Part shown: in pieces, positions 1-12,318 of the stretch | Layout of the letters: each line of letters starts with the position of its first letter | Position numbering within the stretch: position 1 is the stretch's first letter | Source of the DNA: Monosporascus cannonballus | Taxonomy: Eukaryota > Ascomycota > Sordariomycetes > Xylariales | NCBI GenBank assembly: GCA_004154925.1 | Contig: QJNS01000011.1 | Location: forward strand, 124,001 to 188,000 | Direction of reading: 5' to 3' | DNA length: 64,000 bases | The notes under the pieces: generated by a model | Database searches by the model: none | What the model saw: the letters and a program-made list of their open reading frames with translations, nothing else | What the model was told of the DNA's origin: nothing | Program-made: the position numbers and the translations under genes

Positions 1-1
1 G

Positions 2-2029
2 ATTCCTTTGGTGCCCGGCTTCCAGAATACCGTGGATGAAGCTGAGGGCAGCAGCGTGCGTCTCATCATGCAGTTCCAGTATCGCAGCATCTGCAGAGGG
101 CCTAACTCTATCTTTGGTCGTCTGCGATCAGTGGGCATTGAGCCTGACGAGTACATACGGTTTTTCAGCTTGCGGCAGTGGGACCATATCGGCAGCAAGA
201 ACCAGCTCGTGACGGAGCAGCTCTATATCCATGCAAAGACCATCATCGTGGACGATCGCGTCGCTTTGATCGGTTCCGCAAATATCAACGAACGCTCAAT
301 GCTTGGAAATCGAGACTCAGAGGTCGCGGCCGTAGTCCGAGACACTGACATGATATCGTCAACCATGGCTGGAAAACCATATCGAGTTGGCCGCTTCGCG
401 CATACGCTCCGCATGCGCCTTATGCGCGAACACATGGGTCTAGATGTAGACGAGATCACCGAACAGGAAAGGTTGGAGGCCTTGAGTGCAGAGGAACGCT
501 TCGCGGCCGACATGGCACATATCTACGGTGAAGAGGATGAAGGCCCTATCGCGGAGAGTTTGGCTAATGGGGCCATGAGCCATCTCCTACGTCCCGAGGC
601 CCGTCACCTCCCACGGAGTTTCAACCACGATGTTAGTGCAGATGAAGATGCGGACAGCTCTTCCGTGTCCTCGGCTCCGTTGAGCACCTCGAACAGCTCC
701 AATAGGGAGTCCCCCAGGCGCGATCCGCGAGTCCACGGAAACACAAACCACGATCGAGATGTTGCAGGCTATGGCCCTGATAAGTGGAGGGAGGCGCAAG
801 AAAAGGGCATGGATAGTGGAAGGGATTCGGTTGTCATAGACGGGCATGAAGTTCTTCTACAACCCCTTGGCCAGCCCAGCAAGTCAAGCGTCACTAATGG
901 CGAATCCAGTACACCGCATCGTCACCTATCCACCAAAGAATCGCGTGATCCAGATTCCGGGAGAGGTAATGACAAGCTCCCCCCGTCGAAGATACAGCGG
1001 CAATCCGGCGATCAGATGGGCATGCCCCATGTGAGCCAACTGCCATTACTACCCGTCTCAGATGACACTGATATCGGAGGTCCTGCAATGCGCTTGGACG
1101 AGAGTGGCAAGCCCACTAACGAACAGATTAACCCATGGGCTGCGGATATTCAACCGGTCAATTTTGATAAAAACTCCATGCGGGATCCCATCGATCCCGC
1201 GTTCTGGGACGGAATATGGAATAAAGCTGCTCAGAACAACACCAAACTATACAGGCGCGTATTCCGCTGTATGCCGGATAGTGAGGTCAACACCTGGAAA
1301 GAGTACCACCAGTTCGAAGAATATGAGAAGTTATTCAAGGAGAGCATGGTTGGCCAAAAGAACGATGACCACGATAACAAGTCACAGGCCAGCCAAGGTG
1401 GGACGGTTGCAGCAGGCATTGCCGCACCCGCTGCCGCTCAAGGCGTGTCGCAACCTTCGGAGAAAACGCCCGCTACCCACAACAATCAAGAGACCCCGCA
1501 AGTCCGTGTCTCAAACGAAACTGGGGATGTATTGAACGAGAAGGTCTCACTTACCGAGGACGGCCGTCCCCAGGAACCTAGCAAGCCGGAACTTGACCTT
1601 ACCGGGGAGAAAGCGAATGGCAACCAGAATGATGCACCGCCCTCCTCAGCTGCGGGCGAGACACCTTTCCCATCTCTGCCCGGCGCTCAGGGGGACAGTC
1701 CGCGCTTGGAGCCTCAGAGGACTCTGGAAGTTCAAAAGACCCGCGATCGGAGGGCGACCTTCTCCTCCGCGGAAAAGCCGGCGCCTGATACGTTAAGCGC
1801 GAATAACCCGTACGCTCAGGGTACGGCGAAACGTAGGCGCCGGGCAACTACTAAGAGTAGCCGGCGGGGGTGCTTCCCCTACGACCTCATCACTCGAGAA
1901 GAGGCCGAGGAGCTCTGCTCCATGATCCAGGGCCGCGTCGTCCAATTCCCGTACGATTGGCTGGAGGCCGAGGAGAAGGATAACCACTGGCTTTATCAGG
2001 CAGACTTGCTGGCGCCTAAGGAAATTTAG
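2..2029 (+). CDS. Phospholipase D1 (Spo14/PLD1-type), 3' part
   Basis: The reading frame is open from the left edge, so the 5' part of the gene lies outside the window; about 675 codons are visible. Near the visible N terminus is the second HKD catalytic box of phosphatidylcholine-hydrolysing phospholipase D, with H-x-K-x4-D in IHAKTIIVDD followed by GSANINERSMLGNRDSE, which is diagnostic of the family. A WNKAAQNNTKLYRRVFRCMP stretch about 400 codons in and a final PYDWLEAEE-like segment match the conserved tail of fungal PLD1 proteins. Between them are low-complexity Ser/Pro/Glu-rich linkers. The enzyme makes phosphatidic acid at membranes and normally carries PX and PH domains upstream, which cannot be checked here. 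The visible part has no intron. The TTG read as a start at position 8 is an internal Leu codon. Confidence 0.93.
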   Translation: MPLVPGFQNTVDEAEGSSVRLIMQFQYRSICRGPNSIFGRLRSVGIEPDEYIRFFSLRQWDHIGSKNQLVTEQLYIHAKTIIVDDRVALIGSANINERSMLGNRDSEVAAVVRDTDMISSTMAGKPYRVGRFAHTLRMRLMREHMGLDVDEITEQERLEALSAEERFAADMAHIYGEEDEGPIAESLANGAMSHLLRPEARHLPRSFNHDVSADEDADSSSVSSAPLSTSNSSNRESPRRDPRVHGNTNHDRDVAGYGPDKWREAQEKGMDSGRDSVVIDGHEVLLQPLGQPSKSSVTNGESSTPHRHLSTKESRDPDSGRGNDKLPPSKIQRQSGDQMGMPHVSQLPLLPVSDDTDIGGPAMRLDESGKPTNEQINPWAADIQPVNFDKNSMRDPIDPAFWDGIWNKAAQNNTKLYRRVFRCMPDSEVNTWKEYHQFEEYEKLFKESMVGQKNDDHDNKSQASQGGTVAAGIAAPAAAQGVSQPSEKTPATHNNQETPQVRVSNETGDVLNEKVSLTEDGRPQEPSKPELDLTGEKANGNQNDAPPSSAAGETPFPSLPGAQGDSPRLEPQRTLEVQKTRDRRATFSSAEKPAPDTLSANNPYAQGTAKRRRRATTKSSRRGCFPYDLITREEAEELCSMIQGRVVQFPYDWLEAEEKDNHWLYQADLLAPKEI

Positions 2030-5000
2030 TAAGTCCGGCATAATATCCACCGCGACATCTGGGAATCGTCGCCAACGCGCAGAGATGACTAACCACCTTG
2101 CAGTGACTAATCCGCACGGCTTATACACCAGATGGATGGGATTCGACTAGTGGCGGGGTAGTGAAAAGGGCCTGCATTCTTATAGACTCGTAGTCAGCGG
2201 AACTTGCCCCTATCCGTTATAATTATTATGCCGCATATAAGGAGGATACTGCGGCGGCTTCTGGCACTTATATATTTAGTATGTCGCTTGACAGCAAGTT
2301 CTGGAGTTCAGGTTGGCAACCAGTTTTCTAGCTTCCAATAATGCAAACCTTGATATTTTGGTTCGAAGGCCACGACACTGCTTGTGACAAGGTTGCCCGA
2401 CATGGCATTATGTTGAAAAGGGCTCTGATGTAGCTTTTGGGTCTGGTTCTCCGTTTTGTCTTCGCCCCCTATGTCCGCGTGGGATAAATGTACAGCACAG
2501 ACACCTTTAGATATTTGTTATGCTGTCTAGGATGCCGCTCCAGGCTAACAAACCAGATATCCCACCCGTCACGGCTCCGTAAATAATTAATCGCAGATAG
2601 CTTGTGTTTCGCAGTTTCGTGGGGCGCGAAGAAGAGACTCGGAAGTTGCTACTTGCCTCACTTCTCGCCAATTTAGTAGAAATAAACCGTTTCCGTCGTG
2701 CCGTCTCTTGGAAAGCAACCGCGGTTAATACGAACTTTCTGAGCAGAGAGTTGCCAGAAAAGCAAATTCACGAATCAGCTAATTGCGAAAGAGCTTCTGT
2801 TCCCGTGTCAGGGGCGTATGGTCCAGGAGTGCCAAACTAGCCACTGGACAAGTGAGTTCGACGCGATATAGTGGTATAGGGCTCGATAGCATCGATCACC
2901 ATCCTGACCGTTCCGGAAAGAGTGGAGAGGAAACCCCTTGTATATCGACGTTCAGGCTTCCCTAACTAATGACCCCCACGCTCTACGTGTGAGTCGACAG
3001 AGCCTGACTCTCCTTGACTAAGTATTCATCTCAGTGGGATTTGCATCTGTGGTGTAAATGGAACGCTTATGGGCGCCGGCGGCCAACTACGGGCAAGTGG
3101 TCCATGCAATAGGGGTTCGTATAACGTATGAAGAGTTATGATTGATCGGTCGCAAGGTAATATCCCTTAGCCCTGACCTTAGGTGCAGCCTTGTCGAGTG
3201 CCTCGAGCTGAAAGCGTCTTATGGATCGGCTGCGCGAGCTTTACAGTGACTCGACAGATCAGGCTCACCATCGGAAACACGGGCGTTCCATGGATTCCTC
3301 TTCCCTTGCAGACCGACGTCTCACAAGCAAGGGCTGTATATTCCCGTCGTTTATTCCGGCGTTCCGTCGGGTAGTGCCCAATAGCCTTACGAGTCCTCAA
3401 ATGGCGGGTTAAACCACGGTTTCCCCAAGGCCTGATGGTTACAGAAACCCCCTGGAATATATAATGCCGAGCTTCCCGCTGCTTGACGGGCTTCCTCTCG
3501 ATACGATCTGGGGAATATGGCCCCTTTTAGGACTTTCGTGGCGTCATTTTCTAGCTCGCCGGTTCAAAACGACGAGGTTATCATTCTTACTCGAAGTCGA
3601 AGATGGAATCTGTTACCGACCTCCCGTATCCAGTACAACTTGGGTTATGGGCGAATTGGCCTTATGGGAAGGCTATGGTTTGTATCCACGCTCTGTCTAC
3701 CTGGTTATATCGAAGCGTACGACTCGAGGCGTCTAGACGGCCATGAGCGCCTCGGCGTCAGCGCTCCGGACAACGAGTGATTCCTCTACTGAAGAGTGGC
3801 CCTTGCGCCCCTCTGAGGGCCGATGGCTTTAAGGACTCGTACAATGTCTCGAATGACCATTCACATACCAGTGTAGGAATATATAACTATATTACGCTTG
3901 AACTATTAACGCAGTTCGAGCGCCCGATGTTTTGCAATAATCCAACAACCAGAAACCTCCGTGGCCAGTCTGGACGGACGATTACACTTAACATTGCTCG
4001 AACACCGCTACGTATGAACTTTTCCTGTCTGGGCGTACTTCTACGATGCCTGAGCATGAATTGGACTGAGAGAAACTGCTCCCGCGAAGACTGCATAACG
4101 ATGACTGATTGCCATTGCCGGAAAGAGTAGGGCAAGCTCTGTGGGTGAACAATCCACTGCAGTCAAGCTCGACACTCTGGCCCGTGCAGAAGCTGCATCC
4201 CGAAGACGGCTATTTGGCCATCTTTTTTCTATCTGCACATTCGATTATATTCTTTGAAGAGACACTCGACACTTGGTACCAGGCAACGCAGGCTCCCTTT
4301 CCCGTCGCGGACACGGGAAATCGTGCTAGAATCCGATACATATTCCCAGGATGAACCCGCTTCACCCTTGGCTCGCGCCATGGTAAGAGCAGTTCTGCAA
4401 TCCGGGCTTAGTAACATCAGACGATAAGTGTACTACGCTCGGCATCGGAGCTGACGCCCGCGACGCTCTGCGAAGAGCATTTCCAGAGGAGCCGAGTCTT
4501 CGGCGCGCGATCTGGTCAGCCAGAGTTCCCATGGGGTTTAAGGCAGCGACCAGCCCACAGTCGTGGCCACGCTCAAAAGAAGGGGGGTTTTTCTCTGATT
4601 TCTAGGAAAGCACTCTGGGCCGGATTGCAAGGCTCATTGCCGGATGACGAGTGGAGTCTAGATATGGAGCACTTGTTCGAAGTCGGTCTGGCCGCTGCAG
4701 AACAAGCGATGGTGGACAACCGCATTAGGCGAGCCGAAAGCCACTGCCGGGTTCCTCGTGAGTCCAAACACCAGCCGAGGAGGCGAAACTTTGTTCATGT
4801 CGGGTATATCGACTCAACTGGCCATCTCTTGATCCACCCGGTATCTGCATTCTATGACTATGGCGTTAGCCGGATAACGATGATATCGGGAAACGTAATG
4901 AACAGAGTTCGTCTCCTTCAGCGTGTTCCGGTTCCCTGTTTATCCATTCGTCTGGATTCCTCGTTATCAAGCTGAACGGATATGTCTCATCCACTAGCTA

Positions 5001-6025
5001 TCAGCGCAATAATGATATAGATGACACGTTTTCCTATGCCAGTTGGTTATGCTTATCGCTTCACCAAAATCAATATTTTTTTCGCACCGTCAACATTCCG
5101 TCAAGTACCTTCCGACCCTGCTCGGCATGGACGCTACCAATCCGCAAAGATTCTCAAGTTGTCCCCGTGCGCCTTCTCAAACCAGGATATCTGAGGGCAG
5201 CTGCTTTGCGACATAGCTTCACCTATGAATCCGCTCGACGGCTTGCAAGGTGTAAGATATTCCTTGCCAGAAGCCAACGTGGGTGTGCTTCCAAGCACAA
5301 AAAGCAGGCCGTATGATTTCCCTTCCCTTAACTCCAGCGCTAAAGTCCCAGGTAGTTGTGATAAACATTATATTAACAGGGTACGGGTAAATAGACCATG
5401 AGCTATACCACCGAGGACTCTAGCTTTCAGGTAAGTGTAATCTAACAGCCGCCGAGTTACTGTGCATCCTCCCCGAAATACTAGGCAGGGATCACCGTGT
5501 GTAAATGGGTAGTAGACATCAATGAAAAGAAAGCCACTGACAGACCGACATGCTTGACCAGAGAGATTTAGCCATGGCCGACAAGAAGTAATATAGTGTG
5601 ACAATGGAGAATAAGGAAACAAAACCAGTCAAGCTAGAAAAACAGTAATAGTGAACGGCCGGTTCAACTGTGCCCTTTTAAGGAGCGGGGTATCATCTCT
5701 CATTCTCTCTTGGCCTCTTTCTCCGAGTTATAGGTTGTATGGATTCTTGGAAACCGCGCCTCCCAGACTATGACAATCAAAAACGCCCGCCACGTGTCCC
5801 CGTGGTCCCTTATGCTGCCAATCGAAACGCCGTGGAGATACGCATGGCACCTGATGCTGTCCAGAAAATATATATCCAACTGCCGTAAGAAACCAAAAGG
5901 AAAGAAATGGGATGGAATGAGTGCGATATCTGGTTAATTAGTACAACCCCTCCGCCGCGTGAATCTGATTCGTCAGAACTCGCGGCCAAAGGGGACGAAT
6001 CGACGCGGCCCTCTCTCGCAAGCAT
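2030..6025. other. Long intergenic stretch without a supportable gene
   Basis: About 4 kb separates the phospholipase D stop from the coiled-coil gene stop. Base composition is ordinary, unlike the AT-rich block further on. Several open frames of 60-120 codons exist (for example around 3464-3780, 3777-4130 and 4625-4975), but they overlap one another on both strands, lack convincing splice partners and show no motif I recognise. I see no tRNA box pair or tandem repeat. It may hold an eroded gene or a non-coding transcript. Confidence 0.5.
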
Positions 6026-8230
6026 TTATTCGCTAAGACCCTCCGTCAGCGCAACTTGATCCACGACCTCGGGTGCGATCTTCGGAGGTGGCAGCTTCTT
6101 CTGCGCCGCAGCCACGTACTCGGCAAAGCCCGGGATCGCGCCCCTCTGGTTGATGCCCGGGGGGCGGCCAGGGCGCCTATTGGAGTCCCCGGCGGAGTCG
6201 ACGGTCGCCCCTAGACCGGGCGAGTCTGTTCTTCCGCTCCCGCCGCCGCCGCCCCACGGCCGCCATCCGACCCACTTCCCGAGCTTCAAGGAGGCCCCCA
6301 GCGGCGTGCTCGTGCCGGTAGTGGTGCCTGACGTAGAAGGGGAGCCGTAGGCGCTGAAGCTGTCGCGCAACAAGGCGCTGCTCCGCTTCCCGGCCCCGCG
6401 TGAGATCATGGGCCGCGCCGTCACCGTGCTACTGGCGACGCTCGAGGAGGTGGAGCTGATGGGGCGGAGGGTGAGCTGGCTCGGCCGCGATTTTAGCGTG
6501 TGTATGTCGAGGCCGCCCGTCAGTGAGATGATGGATTCTTGCGATATCTGCCTGCGCAGCCTCGGCGGTCGCGTCCTGTTGTCGTCATCTGTGTCGGTGA
6601 GGCGCAGGGAAACATCGTCGTTTGCGTTTTCCAGGTCGCGGGAGGACGCCTCGTCGTCTGCCGCGGACTCATCAGTAGTGGCCGTCGTTGTTAGCTCAGG
6701 GGCGTGGTCTGTATCATCTGTCTCTTCAATGATCGGGTGAGTCTGAGACGGCATGGCCGCCGCCAGCAAGAAATGCGTTGATCCTTGAAAGCTCCGCGAA
6801 GACATGTTCGAGGGCTGTTTCCGATGCGCAGCTTGCCAAGTTGGCGACGTTGGGTCGACGCTGGTTATGGGCGAGCAGGGCAAAGACTCCGCTATTCGAT
6901 CAAATATGGATGAACTCCGGGGGTTCGACTGCGGTGAGCCCAGGGCGGACGAGGAGAAATTTGATGGCCGGTCAGACAACAAAGACCAACGCGAACCCCC
7001 CCGCGAATGTGCTACCAGGTGCCGTTGCGCAGGTGGCGTCGATGGACGTGATCCGGGCGGGGATTCGGTGACGCCATTCGGGAGTGACTGCCGCTTCCTC
7101 CTTGGTTTCTTCCCCTCCGATTTCGACACGTGATAATGGTGATGGATGTGGAACTCCTGGGAGACCCTGGGCGAAGGCGCTTTGGGAGAGCTCAGAGGTT
7201 CGAGCTCTGCTTTCAGCGTCGGGGTAGAGCTTTCCCCGCCTTCTCCTAGAGGTTGATGATATACCAGCTGGTCCCGAAGCGCCTGGATTTCATCGTGGGA
7301 GTTCAGTAGCATCTCTCTCAGTTCCGCAATACCGTGCTGGAGGTTTGCGTTATCCTGAAGCAGATCACGAACAAAGTGAGAAACGACGTTGCCCCCGTTC
7401 TTCCCGTAGTCTATTGACTTAATAGCGGCCGCCCCTTTAAGGCGCCCGGCAGCCGTGTTCAACTCCTTCTCCATCTCGCGCTGCTTCTCTATGCGACTCA
7501 TCATCTCGGCGTGGTGCTCCCGCTCCTGTCTCGCTTCTCGCTCGATGCGCTCAAGCTGTTCCTGCAGGTCGTTGATTTCCCGTTCGGCACGTTTCCACCT
7601 TGACACGGCTGATCGTGCCTCGTCGCGAGACAGCGACAGGTTGTTCTGTAGGTCGGCTTGTTCTTGCTCTAGTAACATCAACTGCCGTTCAAGAGCCTCC
7701 GCGCGTGCCGTCTCTCCTTCCAATCTCCGAATCGTCTGCTGGGAGAAAAGTAGCGTCGCTTCTAGTGACTTAATGCGGGCCTCGGAGTCATTCACTGTCG
7801 AGTTTAGCGCTTCGAGCTGGTCCAAGAGATTCCTATTGTCCTCAATCGCCCTCGCGTTCCTGGCCTCCAACTCCTTGTTGTCCATCTCCAGCTGCTCGAT
7901 CCGTGTAGTGAGTTCCCTGCGATCGCGTTCCGCGTCGGCCATGTATGCTTCGTGACGGGCTAGTAGAGCCTGGTGGGCAAATGTTAGAGTGTTAGAAACA
8001 CCCATCTTGAGTAATCCGGTATGTCGGAGATTGCTGCAAGCTTAGGAATGCGGCAAAGTATGGGTAAAGGAGAAACAACGGGCAGGCGCTCGACACTCCA
8101 TACACACACAGGTTTACATTCCCCACAGCGTTAATAGGACATCTGAACGCTCGGTGCAAATCGTCATATGCGAAAGCGAAATACGGGTGGAGGGGGGGGG
8201 GGGGGGGCGGNNNNNNNNNNCCCCCCCGCG

Positions 8231-8269
<39 letters not shown>

Positions 8270-8552
8270 CGAGCAAATGAAGGGCAGAAGGCAATTTACA
8301 TAACGGGAATGTGATAGTAGAGGTAGGTAGACTTACTTGGCCCATCCGCGCTGCCGTGTGCACCTCTTTCTCGACAGAATCGAGGACGGAACAGTTGTGT
8401 CTCAGGAAGACGCAGTTGAGCCTACCACAACAGCACTTCATCGGCAGGGCCGTCTCGGCTTGTGTCGTGCCGTGGGACTCCATGGTAGAGGTTTCGGCAG
8501 GAGGAGCAGGAGTACCGGTAGATGGAGGGTTCGGAGGACGCAGGTCAGCCAT
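6026..8552 (-). CDS. Fungal coiled-coil protein (conserved, function unknown)
   Basis: Two exons are proposed: 8552-8337 and 8005-6026 (732 codons including stop). Exon 1 ends MGQ at a consensus GTAAGT donor and exon 2 begins MGVSNTLTFAHQALL after an AG, both in phase 0. The acceptor lacks a strong pyrimidine tract, so this joint is the least certain part. The N terminus has a Cys-rich KCCCGRLNCVFLRHNC segment. Residues of roughly 75-300 form a long heptad-rich coiled coil (for example RIEQLEMDNKELEARNARAI). The second half is Ser/Thr/Pro-rich, with an acidic patch and a glycine-rich WRPWGGGGGSGR near the end. The arrangement resembles Aspergillus proteins labelled as chromosome-segregation-ATPase-like, a name based only on the coiled coil. 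There is no ATPase motif, so no enzymatic role is claimed. The intron carries a G-run/C-run foldback and a 10-base gap. Confidence 0.8.
8189..8268. repeat. G-homopolymer/C-homopolymer foldback around an N gap
   Basis: A run of G interrupted once by C ends at 8210, ten undetermined bases fill 8211-8220, and an almost pure run of about 48 C follows to 8268. G and C arms facing each other could form a very stable hairpin, or a G-quadruplex on each strand, and are a classic cause of sequencing dropout. The structure lies inside the proposed 8006-8336 intron. Confidence 0.9.
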
Positions 8553-9723
8553 CCTGCCGAAGTTTTGTCTCTTTCAGCGCGAGAGGAGAGACACTCAGCA
8601 TGCTGGTCGCTCAGTATCGTCGAAGTTGGGGTAGGAAAGGCGGACAAGGGATAAGAAGCGAGGATAAGCGACGATGAGGCGTCGCTATGTGCACCGAGCT
8701 GTTTAAGAGTGGGGAGGACCGGAGAGGCACGCGATCCGGCGGTGATGTATTGTTATTATTATTATTATTATTAGCACGTCTCGTAGTAGGTTTGCAGTGG
8801 TTATCGAAACCTGGCCCACAAACAGTGCTTAGCAGGGTTCTGTCTGGTATTAGTGCTCCTAAGTAGAGTGACTTCCGGGTGGGGAGTCCCCAATTGAATC
8901 ACCTCAACGACGATTGCTTTTTCATCGAAATGATTTACCAGCTGTCTTGGGCTATCGAGAAAGACGAAGTTAGCAGATGTATCATGTATGTGAGCACCGA
9001 CCAAGGCCGAGCATTGGGAGGAGGTTGAATCACAGGACTCGGCCAAATGTTACTCGCAGGCGGAAACACAAACACAACCATGTGTCTGCATCCGTGTAGC
9101 TTGTTAAACCAGGTCCCATCGTCATATGATAGGTGGAGCGCATATGGATCCCACATATCCGCAAAAAAAGCGACCCGGGGAAATGTGGACAAGAAACGCG
9201 GTATGACGGATTTAACCTTGAAAAAAAAAAATAGCGTTACCGGGGACTCCGACTAACCAGCACCAGCCACCAAGTTTCCGTCAATATAACGATACGACAG
9301 TATCAAACGGAACCATAAGACTGCCGTTAGCAGTTGACAAGAGAGGGATTGTCTGGCAGCCTCATCTCACGAATTACTTAGAAGCGGACCGACTTGACGG
9401 TCCCTTGCAGATGGCAGTATTGATTGACCCCACGCCAAATCGCATGAAAAATGGAGAGACGTGCGAGATGCCTGGTGCCTGCAGGCTATTAGCGTAAATC
9501 AGGAACAACAGGAGCCTAGCGGGGCCTTGCAACATTGATGCCGGTAACCTTGACCTTAAAAAAAATATATACCAAGGGTTACCAATCTAGATAGATACCA
9601 ATACGTCGTCACAAAGCCTCGGAAACTATTCCATCAGAGATGAAATGGCCATCCCGAAGGTGCTTATTTAACGACTCACTAACTAGAGTTTCACCCGCCT
9701 AACCTTGACGGCGCATTCAAACT
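8553..9723. other. Intergenic region with a (TTA)n microsatellite
   Basis: This is the shared 5'/3' space between the coiled-coil gene (start at 8552) and the oxidoreductase gene (stop at 9724), both on the minus strand. A (TTA)n microsatellite of about seven units sits near 8752-8773, and short A-runs occur at about 9222 and 9557. No coding exon is supported. Confidence 0.5.
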
Positions 9724-11568
9724 TCAAGCCGGAAGCGCGACGTCCAGGATATTCAGCCCGTTCTTCAACTCGCCCTTGGAGGGCATGGCTCCCATCTTCA
9801 TGAGCTGGGCCGCCTTCGACATGGCCGGGTCGACCATCATGCTGGCCACGGCCACGACCGTGTCGCCCTTGCAATAGTATGCCACGAACTTGCCCTCGGC
9901 CAGGTTGCCCTGCAGTACGAGGTCGTCCCACCCATTGGCCGTGCTGCCGCAGTACCGCAGCTGTCCTGTGAGGGCGGACCAGAAGACGGGCGTGAAGAAT
10001 TCGCCCTTCAGCGACGGGTTGACGATGTGCCGCGCCACGCCCCGGCCCTGGTTCTGCGCCACGTTCCAGTGCTCGATCCGCGTGTATGTGCCCTCGCCGC
10101 CCGGGCCGTGATATGGGAACTTGGCGATGTCTCCAATGGCGTAGACGTCTTTGAGTCCCGCCACCAAGTAGTTCTCGTCTACCTTCAGCGATCCGTCTTC
10201 TTCTAGTCTGACCACCTTGTTCTCCTTGAGGTACTCGGTCGAGGGGGCCACGCCGACGCCCAAAATCACCAGGTCGGCCTTGAGCTTGGTACCATCTTTG
10301 AGGACCACGGAGCCAACCACCGATGGATCTGACTCCTTTGGCTCCGCCTTTTCTACTCCGGCCAACATGTGGAACTTGACTCCTGTGCCTTCCATCAACT
10401 TCTGGATACCGCCGCCCACTTCCTCGCCCAAGACCCTCTCTAGAGGAACACTCTCCTGGCCGACGATGGTGACATCGTTGTCGCTTGATGTTGCTTTGGC
10501 GATCTCCATGCCGATGAAGCTGCTGCCAATAATCACGATCTTCTTGCCCTTCTCTCCGATCGCATTGACGATATTCTTGGTGTCATGGATGGTTCTAAGC
10601 ACGAAGATGTTGCCGAGGACCTTGAAGCCTTGGACCGGTAGGCTGCGAGGTGCGCCGCCCGTAGCCAAAACAAGTTTAGTATAGGGGTATCTCTCCTTGC
10701 TCTTCGTCAAAACTGTCTTGTTTGCAAGGTCAACGTCGACAACTTCGTCCTGCACCACGTCCACCGATCCAGACTTGAAGAACTCCGCGTCTCTCCACTG
10801 GATCTTAGCTTGGTCCGTGATCAAAGCTTTAGATAGCTTGGGCCGGTCGATCGGTAGGTATCCTTCGTTCGAGATCATGGTGATGGAGCCGCCGAAACCA
10901 CACACTCTCAAACCCTCGACTAGGCCGAGGGCTCCACTGCCTCCTCCGACCACCACAACTCTGTCTGCGTCAGGTGCGGGCGCCTTGCTGCACTTGAAGG
11001 TGGGTGATCTTTTGCCGGCTTTTATGAGGCCCTCCTCGCCTTGTACGTATACGGCTCCGTCTCTCTCGACGACCTTGAATGTTGGGAGGGCGTCTAGCGC
11101 CGGCGCGTCTTCGACATCGCCAGTCTTGGCATTAAAACATGCTATTTGAAAGAACACATCAGCCGTCATCGCTCATTCACATTGCATAGCATATCCGGCG
11201 AAGAACCACCAGCAAAACCGTCCTACACTATACTAACCTCCGTGCCATGGGCAAGTCAGTCGTCCGCCTTTGGCTAAGACGCCCTTGACAAGCGGCGCGC
11301 CGTAATGGGTGCAATGGGGACCCAAGGCCTGGATGCTACCACCAGCGTTGACAACAAGCACCTTTGCGCCGCCCTCGATCCCCTCAACTTCGACCTCCTT
11401 CTTGTCGCCAGGCTGTAGCGACAGCGAGGTTAAGTCTTTCAGCTTGTACTCAGGCATGGCTCTACTGGCCGAAACGGCGAAGGTTCTGATGTAACTACCT
11501 TTCGGCTTAGGTTTGAGGAAGAGGCGAGCTGTAGCAGGAAGTGAGAAGAGGGGCCTCGTTGGATTCAT
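9724..11568 (-). CDS. Rieske/FAD-NAD(H) oxidoreductase, AIFM3-like
   Basis: Two exons, 11568-11238 and 11141-9724, encode 582 aa. The intron (11142-11237) has a GTTAGT donor and a TTTCAAATAG acceptor. It splits the Rieske box exactly between CPWHG and ACFNAKTGD, and joining the exons restores a textbook motif. The N terminus (about residues 1-38, Arg/Ser-rich) looks like a mitochondrial targeting peptide. A Rieske [2Fe-2S] domain follows, with ligands C86, H88, C106 and H109. The FAD-binding GGGSGA is at about 176-181, the NAD-binding GSSFIGME at about 316-323, and an AIGDIAKFPY-type FAD motif lies near residue 420, then a reductase C-terminal domain. This order matches AIFM3/AIF-like proteins of the fungal mitochondrion or cytosol. 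The likely role is NAD(P)H-linked electron transfer through FAD to the Rieske cluster; the physiological acceptor is not evident from sequence. Confidence 0.93.
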
Positions 11569-11912
11569 GAAAGAGATGTCGGGGATTGACCAACCCAGCT
11601 CTTGAGGGGTCGATGCTACGTAAGCGGTAGGGGGGTTAGTTAAGTATGTCAGACGCGAGAGAAGGGGGGTCTGGAGGGGTGCAATTCAACGGGAGCTGGT
11701 GAGATCAAAGGCGGAGTCAACCGCAGCGAATGAATAAACGGCATAAGCAAAAACAGCTGATATTATCTATATGCATGTGATCCCGGCCCTCCCGTCGGAT
11801 TTATCACCCAAATGATGGATTTCGCGGTCAACCTATTAACGGATCGTACTGTAACTATCTCTGCCTTCACAAGACAACTGGAAAGGAGGAGTGCTGTAAT
11901 ACGACGCTTCTT

Positions 11913-11962
11913 ATTGGCCGGAGCTGTCTGTGGGGCAGCTGTGACATCACCGATCAGCCAAT
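11913..11962. promoter_or_regulatory. Possible upstream promoter elements (CCAAT and CRE-like)
   Basis: About 350-400 bp upstream of the oxidoreductase start codon are ATTGG (11913-11917), TGACATCA (11942-11949, one base from a CRE/bZIP site) and CCAAT (11958-11962) within 50 bp. CCAAT boxes bind the HAP/CBC complex in filamentous fungi. The motifs are short and could be chance; use by the minus-strand gene is inferred only from position. Confidence 0.25.
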
Positions 11963-12290
11963 TCTGACGCGCGAACTCGCCCCGCCGCTGTCACCCCACC
12001 GCATTAGGACCATAGTATTTAGTGGGGCTGACGGGGAGCCAACAAGGTGGGAAGTTGGGGCAGCCCGGATTCCGAAGAGTCAGACATCCTGGACCTCCGA
12101 GCTGCTATATGGAGGCATTTGTAGGCCAGGCATTGTGATTCACTTAATTATATCGTAACCTAGAGGTGCGTATTCTCATCTGTGCTTAGACTGGCGAGCC
12201 ATGAAAAGATACAGGGCCAGGTCTACCCCGTTGAGGCGTCTGACAAATAGCGTTTATGAGGGCCATTGAAGTCGGAAGAAAGTCGTCTAC

Positions 12291-12318
12291 TAGGTAGGTA
12301 GGTAGGTAGGTAGGTAGG
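12291..12318. repeat. (TAGG)7 microsatellite
   Basis: Seven perfect head-to-tail copies of TAGG, followed by GA. The same tetranucleotide forms the arms of the nearby CTACCTAGGTAG palindromes. It is not the fungal telomere repeat TTAGGG. Confidence 0.95.

Noticed and set aside
3464..3780. Overlapping + strand frames of about 90 codons
   Set aside because: They overlap in two phases, have no recognisable motif and no fitting splice sites.
4625..4975. A 116-codon + strand frame with EWSLDMEHLFEVGLAAAEQA
   Set aside because: It looks partly protein-like, but no family, upstream exon or conserved pattern could be supported.
10217..11149. Two plus-strand frames of about 150 codons opposite the oxidoreductase
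   Set aside because: They are antisense shadows of a gene with full domain evidence; their Thr/Pro/Ser-rich composition mirrors its codon use.
12291..12318. Telomeric repeat
   Set aside because: The unit is TAGG, not TTAGGG, and it is internal and only seven units long.
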